A model generated the notes under the pieces. It had not been told where the DNA came from. It saw only the letters and a program-made list of their open reading frames with translations, and ran no database searches. Positions 26,278 to 33,519 of a stretch of DNA of 64,000 nucleotides are shown here, in pieces (the stretch's first letter is position 1; each line of letters begins with the position of its first letter). This stretch comes from an uncultured Kangiella sp. (GTDB taxonomy: Bacteria > Pseudomonadota > Gammaproteobacteria > Enterobacterales > Kangiellaceae): assembly GCA_947503345.1 (NCBI GenBank), contig CANNCW010000004.1, forward strand, positions 1 to 64,000. Reading direction: 5' to 3'. The translations under genes and the position numbers were made by a program.

Positions 26278-26937
26278 ATGAGTCATATAGATAGTCATGA
26301 ACACGAGTTGGTAGGGTATTTCGCTAGGCTTCCGGTTTATCATGTTTTAGATACGGAAACTGAGTATGATCCTGATTCCGATGACCCTGATTTTTTTATT
26401 GGTTATCGACAACTGGTCATCGGTGGCGGCTCGGGCGAGCACCCAGGTTTAATCATGGTAAACCCAGATTTGGCGGTGAAAGCCTATGTTTTAGCGGTGA
26501 ATGATGAGGAAACACGTCCATCGGAGCGCAAATTCACTATTAATTCGGAGCTTGAAGATGCTTTTAGAGAAGAATTAAGGGATACCGATGAACTGGATAT
26601 GTTGGTGTTCGCTGGCTGGGGAACTGAAACCCATGTGAATTTCTATAATAAATGCAAAAGCGAGGCGATGCAGTATCCTTATAATGAAGATGACTACATG
26701 GTTTCGTTTGTAGATTGGTTGATGCATGGTTTTGGCGAGTTTATCTATTTTGCCATGCCCGATTTGGCGCCAGATACGATAGCGCTGCTTAAACCGTTTG
26801 AACCAGACTATCATGACAGTACTTATAACAATATTATTTTGCCATTACCCAATGCATTAGTTTACGCCAGTCATGGAACAGCTTTTGAATATAAAAGACG
26901 GAATCTTAAGAGTTTGAATAAAGATGGAGGCTCATAA
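26278..26937 (+). CDS. Cytosolic protein, island family B member 2
   Basis: 219 residues, AAAGGA ribosome site. It resembles the protein at 24247: LVGYFARLPVYHVL near the N-terminus and CKSEAMQYPYNEDD...FVDWLMHGFGEFIYFAMPDL in the middle. It lacks the C-terminal 40 residues of member 1. Strongly acidic N-terminal third. No signal peptide. Unknown function; sits three bases before the next gene. Confidence 0.65.
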   Translation: MSHIDSHEHELVGYFARLPVYHVLDTETEYDPDSDDPDFFIGYRQLVIGGGSGEHPGLIMVNPDLAVKAYVLAVNDEETRPSERKFTINSELEDAFREELRDTDELDMLVFAGWGTETHVNFYNKCKSEAMQYPYNEDDYMVSFVDWLMHGFGEFIYFAMPDLAPDTIALLKPFEPDYHDSTYNNIILPLPNALVYASHGTAFEYKRRNLKSLNKDGGS

Positions 26938-26940
26938 GCG

Positions 26941-28047
26941 GTGAAATCCAGCTACGCAAAAGGCAATTTTAGAAACGACTTAGAGTCGCTATATTTAGAA
27001 TATTATCAAAAGCATTTTGGCGAAGATGGTATTGGCGAATATGACAATCCTTTGAATGAAGAAAAGGTAACTTCAATCCAGTTTGAATCTTCTAAGCAAG
27101 CTTTAGAGTTACTTTTGCTAACTTTTTGTACTCCTAATTTAGATAATGTCGTGAGTCATTTGCCAGCCAATGTTGCATGGTTAGAGCTTTTATCTAAGCA
27201 TAATATCGATAACTACCAAGTGGAGCCCCAAGAAGACGCCTATAATCGAGCTGATCTGTTAGGTGCTTCTTATGTTACTGAAGATTTAAAACTTGCCTAT
27301 ATCTATCGTCAATTAGATGACGAATTGATTGCCGCTGAAGAATTGGACTCGTTAGCACGCTCGATGGAAAACACATTAGTCATTGTTGAAGAAACGGGCT
27401 TAGAGGTTTCTGAGAAAGATGCTATTGAGCCATTGCTATTAGAAAGCCCAAAGCTGGTCTTAGTAAAAGATGGCACCATTAGCGCCCATCAAAGCACCAT
27501 TGAGCTGTTGCAACTGGTTAAGCGCATGAATTTATCCTTAGGGCAAAGCTTCGAGCAGCCTGAGCATTATGCTTATGAAACTATTCCTGTTGCCTATAAA
27601 AAGCCTGATGGAATTAAGGTGCACACCTATAAAGTCAAAGGTACTTACGAAGAAACGCCTGAAGCGCTAGTAGTAGTTATCAATGGCAAAATCCCTGAAG
27701 GCTCAGATGGTTCTGAGCATTACCGTTATATCCATAAAGAAACCTTAATGGGGCTGACGCTTTATGATCCCAGTGCAGTCATATTCGACTGCCGAGAGAT
27801 GGAATATAGCTATGGCGATAGTTTTTTAACTATTTTTGATGCGGTGGAAATTAACGAAAGCCGTTATTACAGCGAAGGCGATATGCGTTTCCCAGCCTTT
27901 GTGTGTGTTTCTGACAAATGCAAAGAAGGTCTATGGTCGCTATTAACACCTAATGGTAAAGAACGTCCAGCAGAGCATATTTTTGAAAATTTTGATGCTT
28001 GTGTCGAAACCGCAGTTATCGCGGCGAGAGATTGGCTGGATGGATAA
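26941..28047 (+). CDS. Two-part cytosolic protein (aminotransferase-like N-terminus, STAS-like C-terminus)
   Basis: 368 residues from GTG 26941; a GGAGG lies about 12 bases upstream. Residues 1-190 weakly recall a PLP-transferase large domain (SSKQALELLLLTFCTP, VVSHLPANVAWLELLS, LVIVEETGLEVS), but the catalytic Lys motif is not evident. Residues 215-368 match the small protein at 29213: ALVVVINGK, AVIFDCREMEY, FPAFVCVSD and a terminal helix ending AARDWL. The fold may be STAS/SpoIIAA-like. It overlaps the next gene by eight bases. A degenerate aminotransferase fused to a small domain is my best reading, with low certainty. Confidence 0.55.
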   Translation: MKSSYAKGNFRNDLESLYLEYYQKHFGEDGIGEYDNPLNEEKVTSIQFESSKQALELLLLTFCTPNLDNVVSHLPANVAWLELLSKHNIDNYQVEPQEDAYNRADLLGASYVTEDLKLAYIYRQLDDELIAAEELDSLARSMENTLVIVEETGLEVSEKDAIEPLLLESPKLVLVKDGTISAHQSTIELLQLVKRMNLSLGQSFEQPEHYAYETIPVAYKKPDGIKVHTYKVKGTYEETPEALVVVINGKIPEGSDGSEHYRYIHKETLMGLTLYDPSAVIFDCREMEYSYGDSFLTIFDAVEINESRYYSEGDMRFPAFVCVSDKCKEGLWSLLTPNGKERPAEHIFENFDACVETAVIAARDWLDG

Positions 28048-28504
28048 TTCGATAGCGCATAAAGTCTATAGAGCTGCTTGCGTACATTCTATACAGAAAA
28101 GCTCTTTTGCGGATTTTGAAAGTAGTATTTTGCAAACCCTTGGTGTGCCAGCGCATGCTCCTGATAGGGAAATGCTTATTTCCAGCTTCTTTAATGAACA
28201 AAGTGCAAACTTAATTTTTGAAGATAGTATTGATGGCACTATTCGCAAAAAAGAACACTTATTCAAGCGAATGATTGCGCTTGGTGAATGGCGATTTATT
28301 AATTACGCCGCGAACCATCCGAAATACGAGTTGGATTGGAATTTTTATGAAATGGTGGACGGCGAGAAAGAAACGCTTTTGGATTATCTGGACATGATAA
28401 TCAATGATGAAGAAATAGCCTCAGAATATAATGTGGATGAGCTGAAAGATTTGATAGGGGTTTTAGAGGAAGCTGGCGGCAAACGCGGTCGTGAGTTGGA
28501 GTAG
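28040..28504 (+). CDS. Cytosolic protein, island family C member 2 (no signal peptide)
   Basis: 154 residues from ATG 28040, inside the end of the upstream gene; the frame could open at 27953 but the extra residues look like a shadow. It is a close relative of the next family C gene (from FYEMVDGEKETLLDYLDM to the tail, nearly identical even in DNA) and ends GGKRGRELE. It lacks the export signal, and one of the two family Cys is replaced (LIFEDS for LICxDD), as expected for a protein kept in the reducing cytosol. Confidence 0.65.
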   Translation: MDNSIAHKVYRAACVHSIQKSSFADFESSILQTLGVPAHAPDREMLISSFFNEQSANLIFEDSIDGTIRKKEHLFKRMIALGEWRFINYAANHPKYELDWNFYEMVDGEKETLLDYLDMIINDEEIASEYNVDELKDLIGVLEEAGGKRGRELE

Positions 28505-28508
28505 TTGT

Positions 28509-28594
28509 GTAGGTCGAGGGTGAGCTTGCGAACCTCGACATTGGTTTTGTCGTTGGGTTTGGAGTGTTGGGATTCATGTTTCATCCCAACCTAC
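28509..28594. repeat. REP-like double-hairpin element
   Basis: Outer GTAGGT (28509-28514) and ACCTAC (28589-28594) enclose two hairpins: GTCGAGG/CCTCGAC (28513-28519, 28533-28539) and GTTGGGAT/ATCCCAAC (28566-28573, 28583-28590). A weaker, similar hairpin (GGGTGAGTTTACGAAGCCC) lies at about 25060-25080, before the first family C gene. Such extragenic palindromes are dispersed repeats in many gammaproteobacteria; it could also act as a processing or terminator signal between C2 and C3. Confidence 0.6.
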
Positions 28595-28655
28595 GGTAAC
28601 TAATAGGTTTTAGGTTAGATGATGTTGTACGCGTTAGCAGTGAAGTGAGGAAGTG

Positions 28656-29189
28656 ATGAAGCGATTGGGATTATTGGTATTAGTGAGTTTTATGGGAACT
28701 GTATTAGCGCAGCCTGTGAAAGCGGTAGCTAGCGAGCTAGGCGGAAAAATGTGCTCTATTGGTTATGCAGATTGGTCTGGCTCAAGACCTATCAAAGACT
28801 TTGAAAAATCTATTTTAAAGCACTTGGGGTTACCAGAAGACACAGCCAATAAAGAAAAAATTATCTCAAAGTTTTTTAATGAGAATAACCATCTGCTGAT
28901 ATGTGATGATGATAATGATACTTACATCCGAGAAAGCGAGCATATCCTGAAGCGCTCTTTGGCATTGGGCGAATATAACTTCTTAAACTACGCCGCCAAT
29001 AACCATAAGTACGAGTTGGATTGGAATTTCTATGAAATGGTGGATGGCGAGAAAGAAACGCTTTTGGATTATTTGGACATGATAATCAATGATGAAGAAA
29101 TAGCCTCAGAATATGATGTGGACGAGCTTAAAGAGTTAGTTGTGGTTTTGGAACAAGCTGGTGGCAAACGTGGTCGCGAGTTGGAGTAG
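28656..29189 (+). CDS. Exported protein, island family C member 3
   Basis: 177 residues from ATG 28656 (a GTG lies one codon earlier; GAGGAAG ribosome site). Signal peptide about 1-24 (LLVLVSFMGTVLAQPVKA). It keeps both family Cys (GGKMCSIGY, LLICDDD), the ankyrin-like stretch and the GGKRGRELE tail. Bases 28990-29190 are nearly identical to 28320-28505 in the cytosolic copy, indicating recent duplication or gene conversion. Confidence 0.7.
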   Translation: MKRLGLLVLVSFMGTVLAQPVKAVASELGGKMCSIGYADWSGSRPIKDFEKSILKHLGLPEDTANKEKIISKFFNENNHLLICDDDNDTYIRESEHILKRSLALGEYNFLNYAANNHKYELDWNFYEMVDGEKETLLDYLDMIINDEEIASEYDVDELKELVVVLEQAGGKRGRELE

Positions 29190-29212
29190 GGCAGTAAAGA
29201 GTTAAATTTATC

Positions 29213-29656
29213 ATGTTAAACGAAATTCAATTAGAACAACCTGAATCTTTAAGTTATCGCTATTACCTTAGCGATTGCGAACTTTATGCTTTGTTGGAGA
29301 TAAATTGTGCAACTGATAGTTACTCGCAGACAGAAATTAATGCCATTAAGCGTAAAGCGATAGAAGTTGCTGTTGCTTTAGAGGTTGGCGCTTTGATACT
29401 CGATGTTAGTTCCATGCCAAATTTGTCCGCAGAAGCCATGCAAGCTATCAGTGGCGAAGTCATTTTGGTAGCGAGCTACGAAACCGACTCGCCAGCAGAC
29501 TTCCCCGTACTATTTATCGGAGCCAGTGATTGGGTGGCGACGATGCAAAAAGAGTATTCCAGCGCCGATAAAAGTTTTTTCGATAGTCGAGAAAATGCCG
29601 TTGAGCAAGCTGAGAAAGACGCTATGACATGGTTAAGCGAGCATTTTCCAGAGTAG
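29213..29656 (+). CDS. Small cytosolic STAS-like protein
   Basis: 147 residues. Beta/alpha pattern with ALILDVSSMPNLSAEAM, FPVLFIGASDW and a terminal helix EKDAMTWLSEHF. It matches the C-terminal domain of the 368-residue protein at 26941. No signal peptide or catalytic motif. Starts 23 bases after family C member 3, in the same unit. Confidence 0.55.
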   Translation: MLNEIQLEQPESLSYRYYLSDCELYALLEINCATDSYSQTEINAIKRKAIEVAVALEVGALILDVSSMPNLSAEAMQAISGEVILVASYETDSPADFPVLFIGASDWVATMQKEYSSADKSFFDSRENAVEQAEKDAMTWLSEHFPE

Positions 29657-29663
29657 TATTTGC

Positions 29664-30263
29664 ATGAATCAGAAAAGCGCGCTTTATGAAAAGTTTAAAC
29701 GAGTTGAGGAGCAAGGGCTTAAGAGTGAAGCAAAAGTTGCTGTTGAACAGTTTATCGCCTCCTTTCGAACAAATAAAGAAAAGTCCCATTGGATTTGGAG
29801 TAATATTTCAACATTGAGCGAAAATAATCATGGAAGAATCCGCCATGAGATATTTGAGCGTTTAGTTTTTCCTTGCCTGTTGGAAGGCTATAAAGCGAAT
29901 GATGGGGCTAGTATTTATTGGTTAGGGGTAACCGTTCAAAATTTATATCAAGCCAGCCATTTGCATAAACAGCTTGATTGGATCACTGAATTTCAATTAT
30001 TCGAACTGGCCCATAAAGCTGAACCAGAAAATGAGCAGTATAAACATGCTTATATTCAATCAATCGTTAAGTGGCTAGAGCATTGCTTCCACGAATGGCC
30101 ACATGGAGTTTTGTATGGCAATGATGGTGCTAATCAAGAACAGTTAAAGGAAATCTGGAGTTCGATAGAGCAGTTGGAATTCTTAGATAACCGAAAAGTA
30201 TTTAAGAAAAATTTCGAAGACTGGAAAAGAATTTTAAATTCAGAGTTAAATGATAGCATTTGA
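29664..30263 (+). CDS. Hypothetical helical cytosolic protein
   Basis: 199 residues, all-helical in appearance, Trp/His-rich in the middle (KSHWIWSNISTLSENNHGR, HCFHEWPHGVLYGNDG). No signal peptide or membrane segment. It starts seven bases after the upstream gene. I do not recognise the family. Confidence 0.6.
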   Translation: MNQKSALYEKFKRVEEQGLKSEAKVAVEQFIASFRTNKEKSHWIWSNISTLSENNHGRIRHEIFERLVFPCLLEGYKANDGASIYWLGVTVQNLYQASHLHKQLDWITEFQLFELAHKAEPENEQYKHAYIQSIVKWLEHCFHEWPHGVLYGNDGANQEQLKEIWSSIEQLEFLDNRKVFKKNFEDWKRILNSELNDSI

Positions 30264-30284
30264 TTAAAACGTTAGGAGATTAAT

Positions 30285-30578
30285 TTGAAAGTTCTAATAT
30301 TTGTATTGTTGTTAACAGTTAGCTCTCAAGTCCACTCAGCATTACCGCCAGATGTGCGCAATCAAATGGACTTGAAGGTAATGTTGGATTACGCCAATAA
30401 GAATTACGAAGTGATTTCTCAGCTAGAATCTATTTCGCTCAAAGAATTTACTATTTATTATAGTGATAACTGTAAAGTTGAATTTAAAAGAGAAGCGCGT
30501 AAAGAGGGAGCGCCTATAGTTGGCTCGGAAACAGAATTGATTTTTAAAAAGAAAGTGTGTGAGATGACTAATGATTAG
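30285..30578 (+). CDS. Small exported protein
   Basis: 97 residues from TTG 30285, with AGGAG about seven bases upstream and no competing ATG. Signal peptide 1-18 (VLIFVLLLTVSSQVHSA). The mature protein has two Cys (DNCKVEFKRE, KKKVCEM) that could form a disulfide. Family unknown. Confidence 0.6.
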   Translation: MKVLIFVLLLTVSSQVHSALPPDVRNQMDLKVMLDYANKNYEVISQLESISLKEFTIYYSDNCKVEFKREARKEGAPIVGSETELIFKKKVCEMTND

Positions 30579-30711
30579 ATTCATTATTATCAAATAAAGT
30601 GTATGGATTATTTTAAAATGATAAAGACTATAAACCCAGAAGGGGTTAGTAGTTCAAGTTTTTGATTTTTTGTTTTTTAAAGGTTTTCATAATATTAGTT
30701 AGGAGGAACCC

Positions 30712-31851
30712 ATGAAGTTTAATATTTCGATTTTGTTAGTTATATTTTGGACAGGATTTTTTGCTGAATCGGCGCGATCTCAAGAGAAGATAAATTACGT
30801 ATCAATTGCAACACATTTTGATGGAATCGAGCCTAGTGAAAGTGCTTTTTTTGCAGTAATGCATAAGGCATTTGTAGATGACACTAATAACCATCAGCTT
30901 GCTCTAGAAGTTTATCGTGTCATTCAAGGATATGACACGATAAATAGTAACAACTTATCATTTGATGAAAAGAAAGAAAAAATTGAAGAGTATTATCTAA
31001 AAAGAAAATCTAGTCTGGATGAGCGCTATGAGCGCCTCAACAAAGAATATAAAGATAAGTTAAGAAATTTTGAGAATAAAGAATATGAACTAGAAAGAGC
31101 AAAATCTGAGTACGATAGATGTGCAAACTTTACTTCTCTTCATGGAAGAAGTTGTAATTCGGAAACTAAAAGGTATAACTCTAAAGTTGATAGTTATAAT
31201 GCAGAACTTAACCGGTTTAAGAGGTATGAAAAAAACTACAACAATGAAATAAACATAATTAAGAGAGATGCCGAAAAAATTGAGCAGGATACTAAAGAGT
31301 TTGCACGAAAATTAGAAAAACAAGTTAAATCAAGAGATCCTTTGGATGAATATTTAGATGCAAAAAATGAATATGATGAGGATGAGAGCATAAATAAGAC
31401 TAGCTGGCTAGAAGTTGCAAGAGGGTTCGTCACCGGATCTGAGCAAACCTCTATTAATTCGTATGTCACTAAAGATTTGTTAACTTTTTACGCTAATAGA
31501 GGCTCTAAAAAAGCAGTCAGAATGATGAATGAACTATCATTAACATATAATGATTCAGGTTCTATAGTTGTAAAAGATTTTCAGAAAATAAAAGAAGTCT
31601 CAGATTTATCAAAGAAATATTATAATGAGCAGTCTGACTTTGCTGGGGTATATGTGTTAAATCGTATTTTGGATAGCGCGGTTGCTGATGATGGAGATCT
31701 TATTTATGTTTATCTTAAATATGAATATAAGGCTATAAATGGTTCTGAGAAAGGTGTGGATATGAGGGCTTTTACTTTTGAAAGAACAAGTGATGGGCAA
31801 TATGAACCTTACTATATGGGTGACCATATGAGCGCAAAAGATTTCTTCTAA
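30712..31851 (+). CDS. Exported coiled-coil protein, island family A member 2
   Basis: 379 residues. Strong TAGGAGGA ribosome site. Signal peptide 1-23 (LLVIFWTGFFAESARS). The shared family A block AKSEYDRCANFTSLHGRSCN (about 31105-31165) follows a long charged coiled coil. A C-terminal domain of about 120 residues, absent from member 1, ends in YVYLKYEYKAINGSEKG and EPYYMGDHMSAKDFF. Last gene of the island; a terminator follows. Confidence 0.65.
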   Translation: MKFNISILLVIFWTGFFAESARSQEKINYVSIATHFDGIEPSESAFFAVMHKAFVDDTNNHQLALEVYRVIQGYDTINSNNLSFDEKKEKIEEYYLKRKSSLDERYERLNKEYKDKLRNFENKEYELERAKSEYDRCANFTSLHGRSCNSETKRYNSKVDSYNAELNRFKRYEKNYNNEINIIKRDAEKIEQDTKEFARKLEKQVKSRDPLDEYLDAKNEYDEDESINKTSWLEVARGFVTGSEQTSINSYVTKDLLTFYANRGSKKAVRMMNELSLTYNDSGSIVVKDFQKIKEVSDLSKKYYNEQSDFAGVYVLNRILDSAVADDGDLIYVYLKYEYKAINGSEKGVDMRAFTFERTSDGQYEPYYMGDHMSAKDFF

Positions 31852-31881
31852 AATTTTCAATGGAGCTATCTTAAGCATGTC

Positions 31882-31908
31882 AAAAAGCCTGACTTATGTC
31901 AGGTTTTT
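31882..31908 (+). terminator. Rho-independent terminator closing the island gene run
   Basis: CCTGAC (31888-31893), TTAT loop, GTCAGG (31898-31903), flanked by five A and five T residues, so it can work in both directions. Confidence 0.8.
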
Positions 31909-31952
31909 ATTTTTCATCTATTTAATTATTAGGTGGCCTGCTTGTGCTTTAT

Positions 31953-31969
31953 TGTACCTTGGTGTACCT
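31953..31969. other. Right-end paired TGTACCT motifs
   Basis: TGTACCT at 31953-31959 and 31963-31969, matching the pair at 20537-20554 near the left end. Candidate recombinase arm-type sites 20 bases outside the core repeat; function inferred from position and spacing only. Confidence 0.45.
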
Positions 31970-31989
31970 GAGGTATTTTTTAGAGGCAA

Positions 31990-32074
31990 CAAAAAAGGCC
32001 TTACATTGCTGTAAGGCCTTTAAAATATGGCTCCCCTTGCTGGACTTGAACCAGCGACATATGGATTAACAGTC
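31990..32074 (-). repeat. Right attachment repeat within and beyond tRNA-Asn
   Basis: Covers the terminator and the 3' half of the intact tRNA-Asn up to the anticodon stem. It pairs with 20331-20415; identity ends exactly at 32074/20415. Confidence 0.9.
31991..32021 (-). terminator. Terminator of tRNA-Asn
   Basis: On the minus strand, AAGGCCTTAC pairs with GTAAGGCCTT around a six-base loop and is followed by a run of T residues. Its counterpart at the left end has one compensated base-pair change. Confidence 0.85.
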
Positions 32075-32103
32075 CACCGTTCTACCAACTGAACTAAAGG
32101 GGA
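32028..32103 (-). tRNA. tRNA-Asn(GTT), island integration site
   Basis: 76 bases with encoded CCA. Acceptor TCCCCTT pairs with AAGGGGA. The anticodon loop CTGTTAA gives GTT. The TPsiC loop GTTCAAG is present. Its 3' half is duplicated at 20354-20415. Confidence 0.97.
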
Positions 32104-32215
32104 TTTATGTCGTTTGTTCGACTTATTGTGTTATTCACAATAAGTGCTGAACGGGGCGAGATAATAGACATTTTTCGGGTTTCGGTCAACACTTTATTGC
32201 GAAAAAATTTAAAAT

Positions 32216-33394
32216 TTATGCCATTTTTTGTAATCGGGCAATAGCTTCTTCTAAAGTCTCCATACTGGCGGCGTAAGATAGGCGCATATGGCCTGGTGCG
32301 CCGAAAGCGGAACCTGGGACTAAGGCTAAATCTACTTGTTCGATTAATATCTCGGCTAGATCTAAATCTGATTCACAATTGTGCTTATCAATTAAACCTT
32401 GAACATTAGGAAATGCATAAAAAGTTCCATCACTTGGCAAACAAGTTACGCCTTCAATAGCGTTTAACGCGGCCACTAAATAATCATGGCGCTTTTTAAA
32501 CTCGGTTAGCATAGGTTTTATGCATTCTTGCGAACCAGCAAGAGCTGCTGTGGCTGCAGCTTGGCTTGGCGCTGCAGGGTTGGAGGTGCTTTGCGATTGG
32601 ATCTTTTTCATAGCGCCAATCAAGTTAGCAGGACCGCCTGCATAGCCAATTCTCCAGCCTGTCATTGCATAAGCTTTTGAAACACCATTTAGGACAATAG
32701 TGCGATCATATAGCTCAGGACAAGCATTTAAGATGTTCACAAAAGGCTCGTCAGTCCAAAGAATATGCTCATACATATCATCAGTAGCAATTAATACTTC
32801 AGGATACTTTAACAACACATCGCCTAAGGCTTTTAGTTCAACTTTTGAATAGGCTACACCAGTTGGGTTACTTGGGCTGTTAATAACGAATAAGCGCGTT
32901 TTATCATTTATAGCTGCTTCAAGTTGCTCAGGGGTGATTTTTAGGTGTTGTTCAATCGATGTTTCAATAATAACAGGCTTTCCGCCCGCTAAAATGGCCA
33001 TATCTGGGTAAGAGACCCAATAAGGTGCAGGAATAATCACTTCGTCATCTTCATTTAAGAAGGCTTGGCAAAGGTTATAAAAGCTTTGTTTACCGCCACA
33101 TGAAACTAGAATTTGATTAGCTTCGTATGACAGATCATTATCACGTTTAAATTTCTCGATAATGGCATTTTTAAGTTCAACTGTACCATCCACAGGCGTA
33201 TATTTTGTAGCACCATTAGAGATTGCTTCAATGGCAGCATCTTTAATATGCTGTGGGGTGTCAAAATCAGGTTCACCAGTACCTAAGCCAACAATATCAC
33301 GGCCTTGGCGTTTTAATTCTTTGGCTTTTGCAGCAACAGCAAGAGTAGGGGAAGGTTTGACAAGTTGTACGCGATCAGAAAGCTTAATGGTCAC
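32216..33394 (-). CDS. Aspartate aminotransferase, class I subgroup Ib
   Basis: 392 residues. The N-terminal RVQLVKPSPTLAV and GTGEPDFDTP phrases are typical of Ib enzymes. NSPSNPTG near 172-179 binds the cofactor region. The PLP lysine is Lys240 (LNGVSKAYAMTGWRIGYAGG), and the terminal domain includes PGSAFGAPGHMRLSYA. It exchanges amino groups between aspartate and 2-oxoglutarate. It faces away from uvrB, sharing a 125-base divergent promoter region. An aromatic or broader specificity cannot be excluded. Confidence 0.92.
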   Translation of the reverse strand: MTIKLSDRVQLVKPSPTLAVAAKAKELKRQGRDIVGLGTGEPDFDTPQHIKDAAIEAISNGATKYTPVDGTVELKNAIIEKFKRDNDLSYEANQILVSCGGKQSFYNLCQAFLNEDDEVIIPAPYWVSYPDMAILAGGKPVIIETSIEQHLKITPEQLEAAINDKTRLFVINSPSNPTGVAYSKVELKALGDVLLKYPEVLIATDDMYEHILWTDEPFVNILNACPELYDRTIVLNGVSKAYAMTGWRIGYAGGPANLIGAMKKIQSQSTSNPAAPSQAAATAALAGSQECIKPMLTEFKKRHDYLVAALNAIEGVTCLPSDGTFYAFPNVQGLIDKHNCESDLDLAEILIEQVDLALVPGSAFGAPGHMRLSYAASMETLEEAIARLQKMA

Positions 33395-33519
33395 GAGAAA
33401 TCCTCAAAATGATAACGGTTATAAATTAATAGTAACTTTTTTTTTAAGTCGCCGGTCAATATGCGACAATAGCGCTAATCATACTCCAACTTAGGGTTCT
33501 ACCCAAGTTATATACACTT

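Larger units (their letters stand above)
20331..32074. mobile_element. Genomic island inserted in the tRNA-Asn gene (about 11.7 kb)
   Basis: Direct repeats at 20331-20415 and 31990-32074 (85 bases, 83 identical) consist of the 3' half of tRNA-Asn plus its terminator. The right copy belongs to an intact tRNA; the left is a displaced 3' half lacking the 5' half. This is the classic footprint of site-specific integration into a tRNA 3' end. Each end also carries a pair of TGTACCT motifs spaced 10-11 bases. The cargo is 14 genes, all on the plus strand, of which none is a recognisable integrase, phage or conjugation gene. The element must be mobilised in trans, or it has lost its recombinase. Confidence 0.85.

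Noticed and set aside
20331..32103. Island considered as a prophage or integrative conjugative element
   Set aside because: No capsid, tail, terminase, lysis, relaxase or type IV secretion genes are present.
33485..33506. Imperfect hairpin just upstream of uvrB as an SOS box or terminator
   Set aside because: No CTGT/ACAG half-sites and no T tract; it may be chance complementarity.
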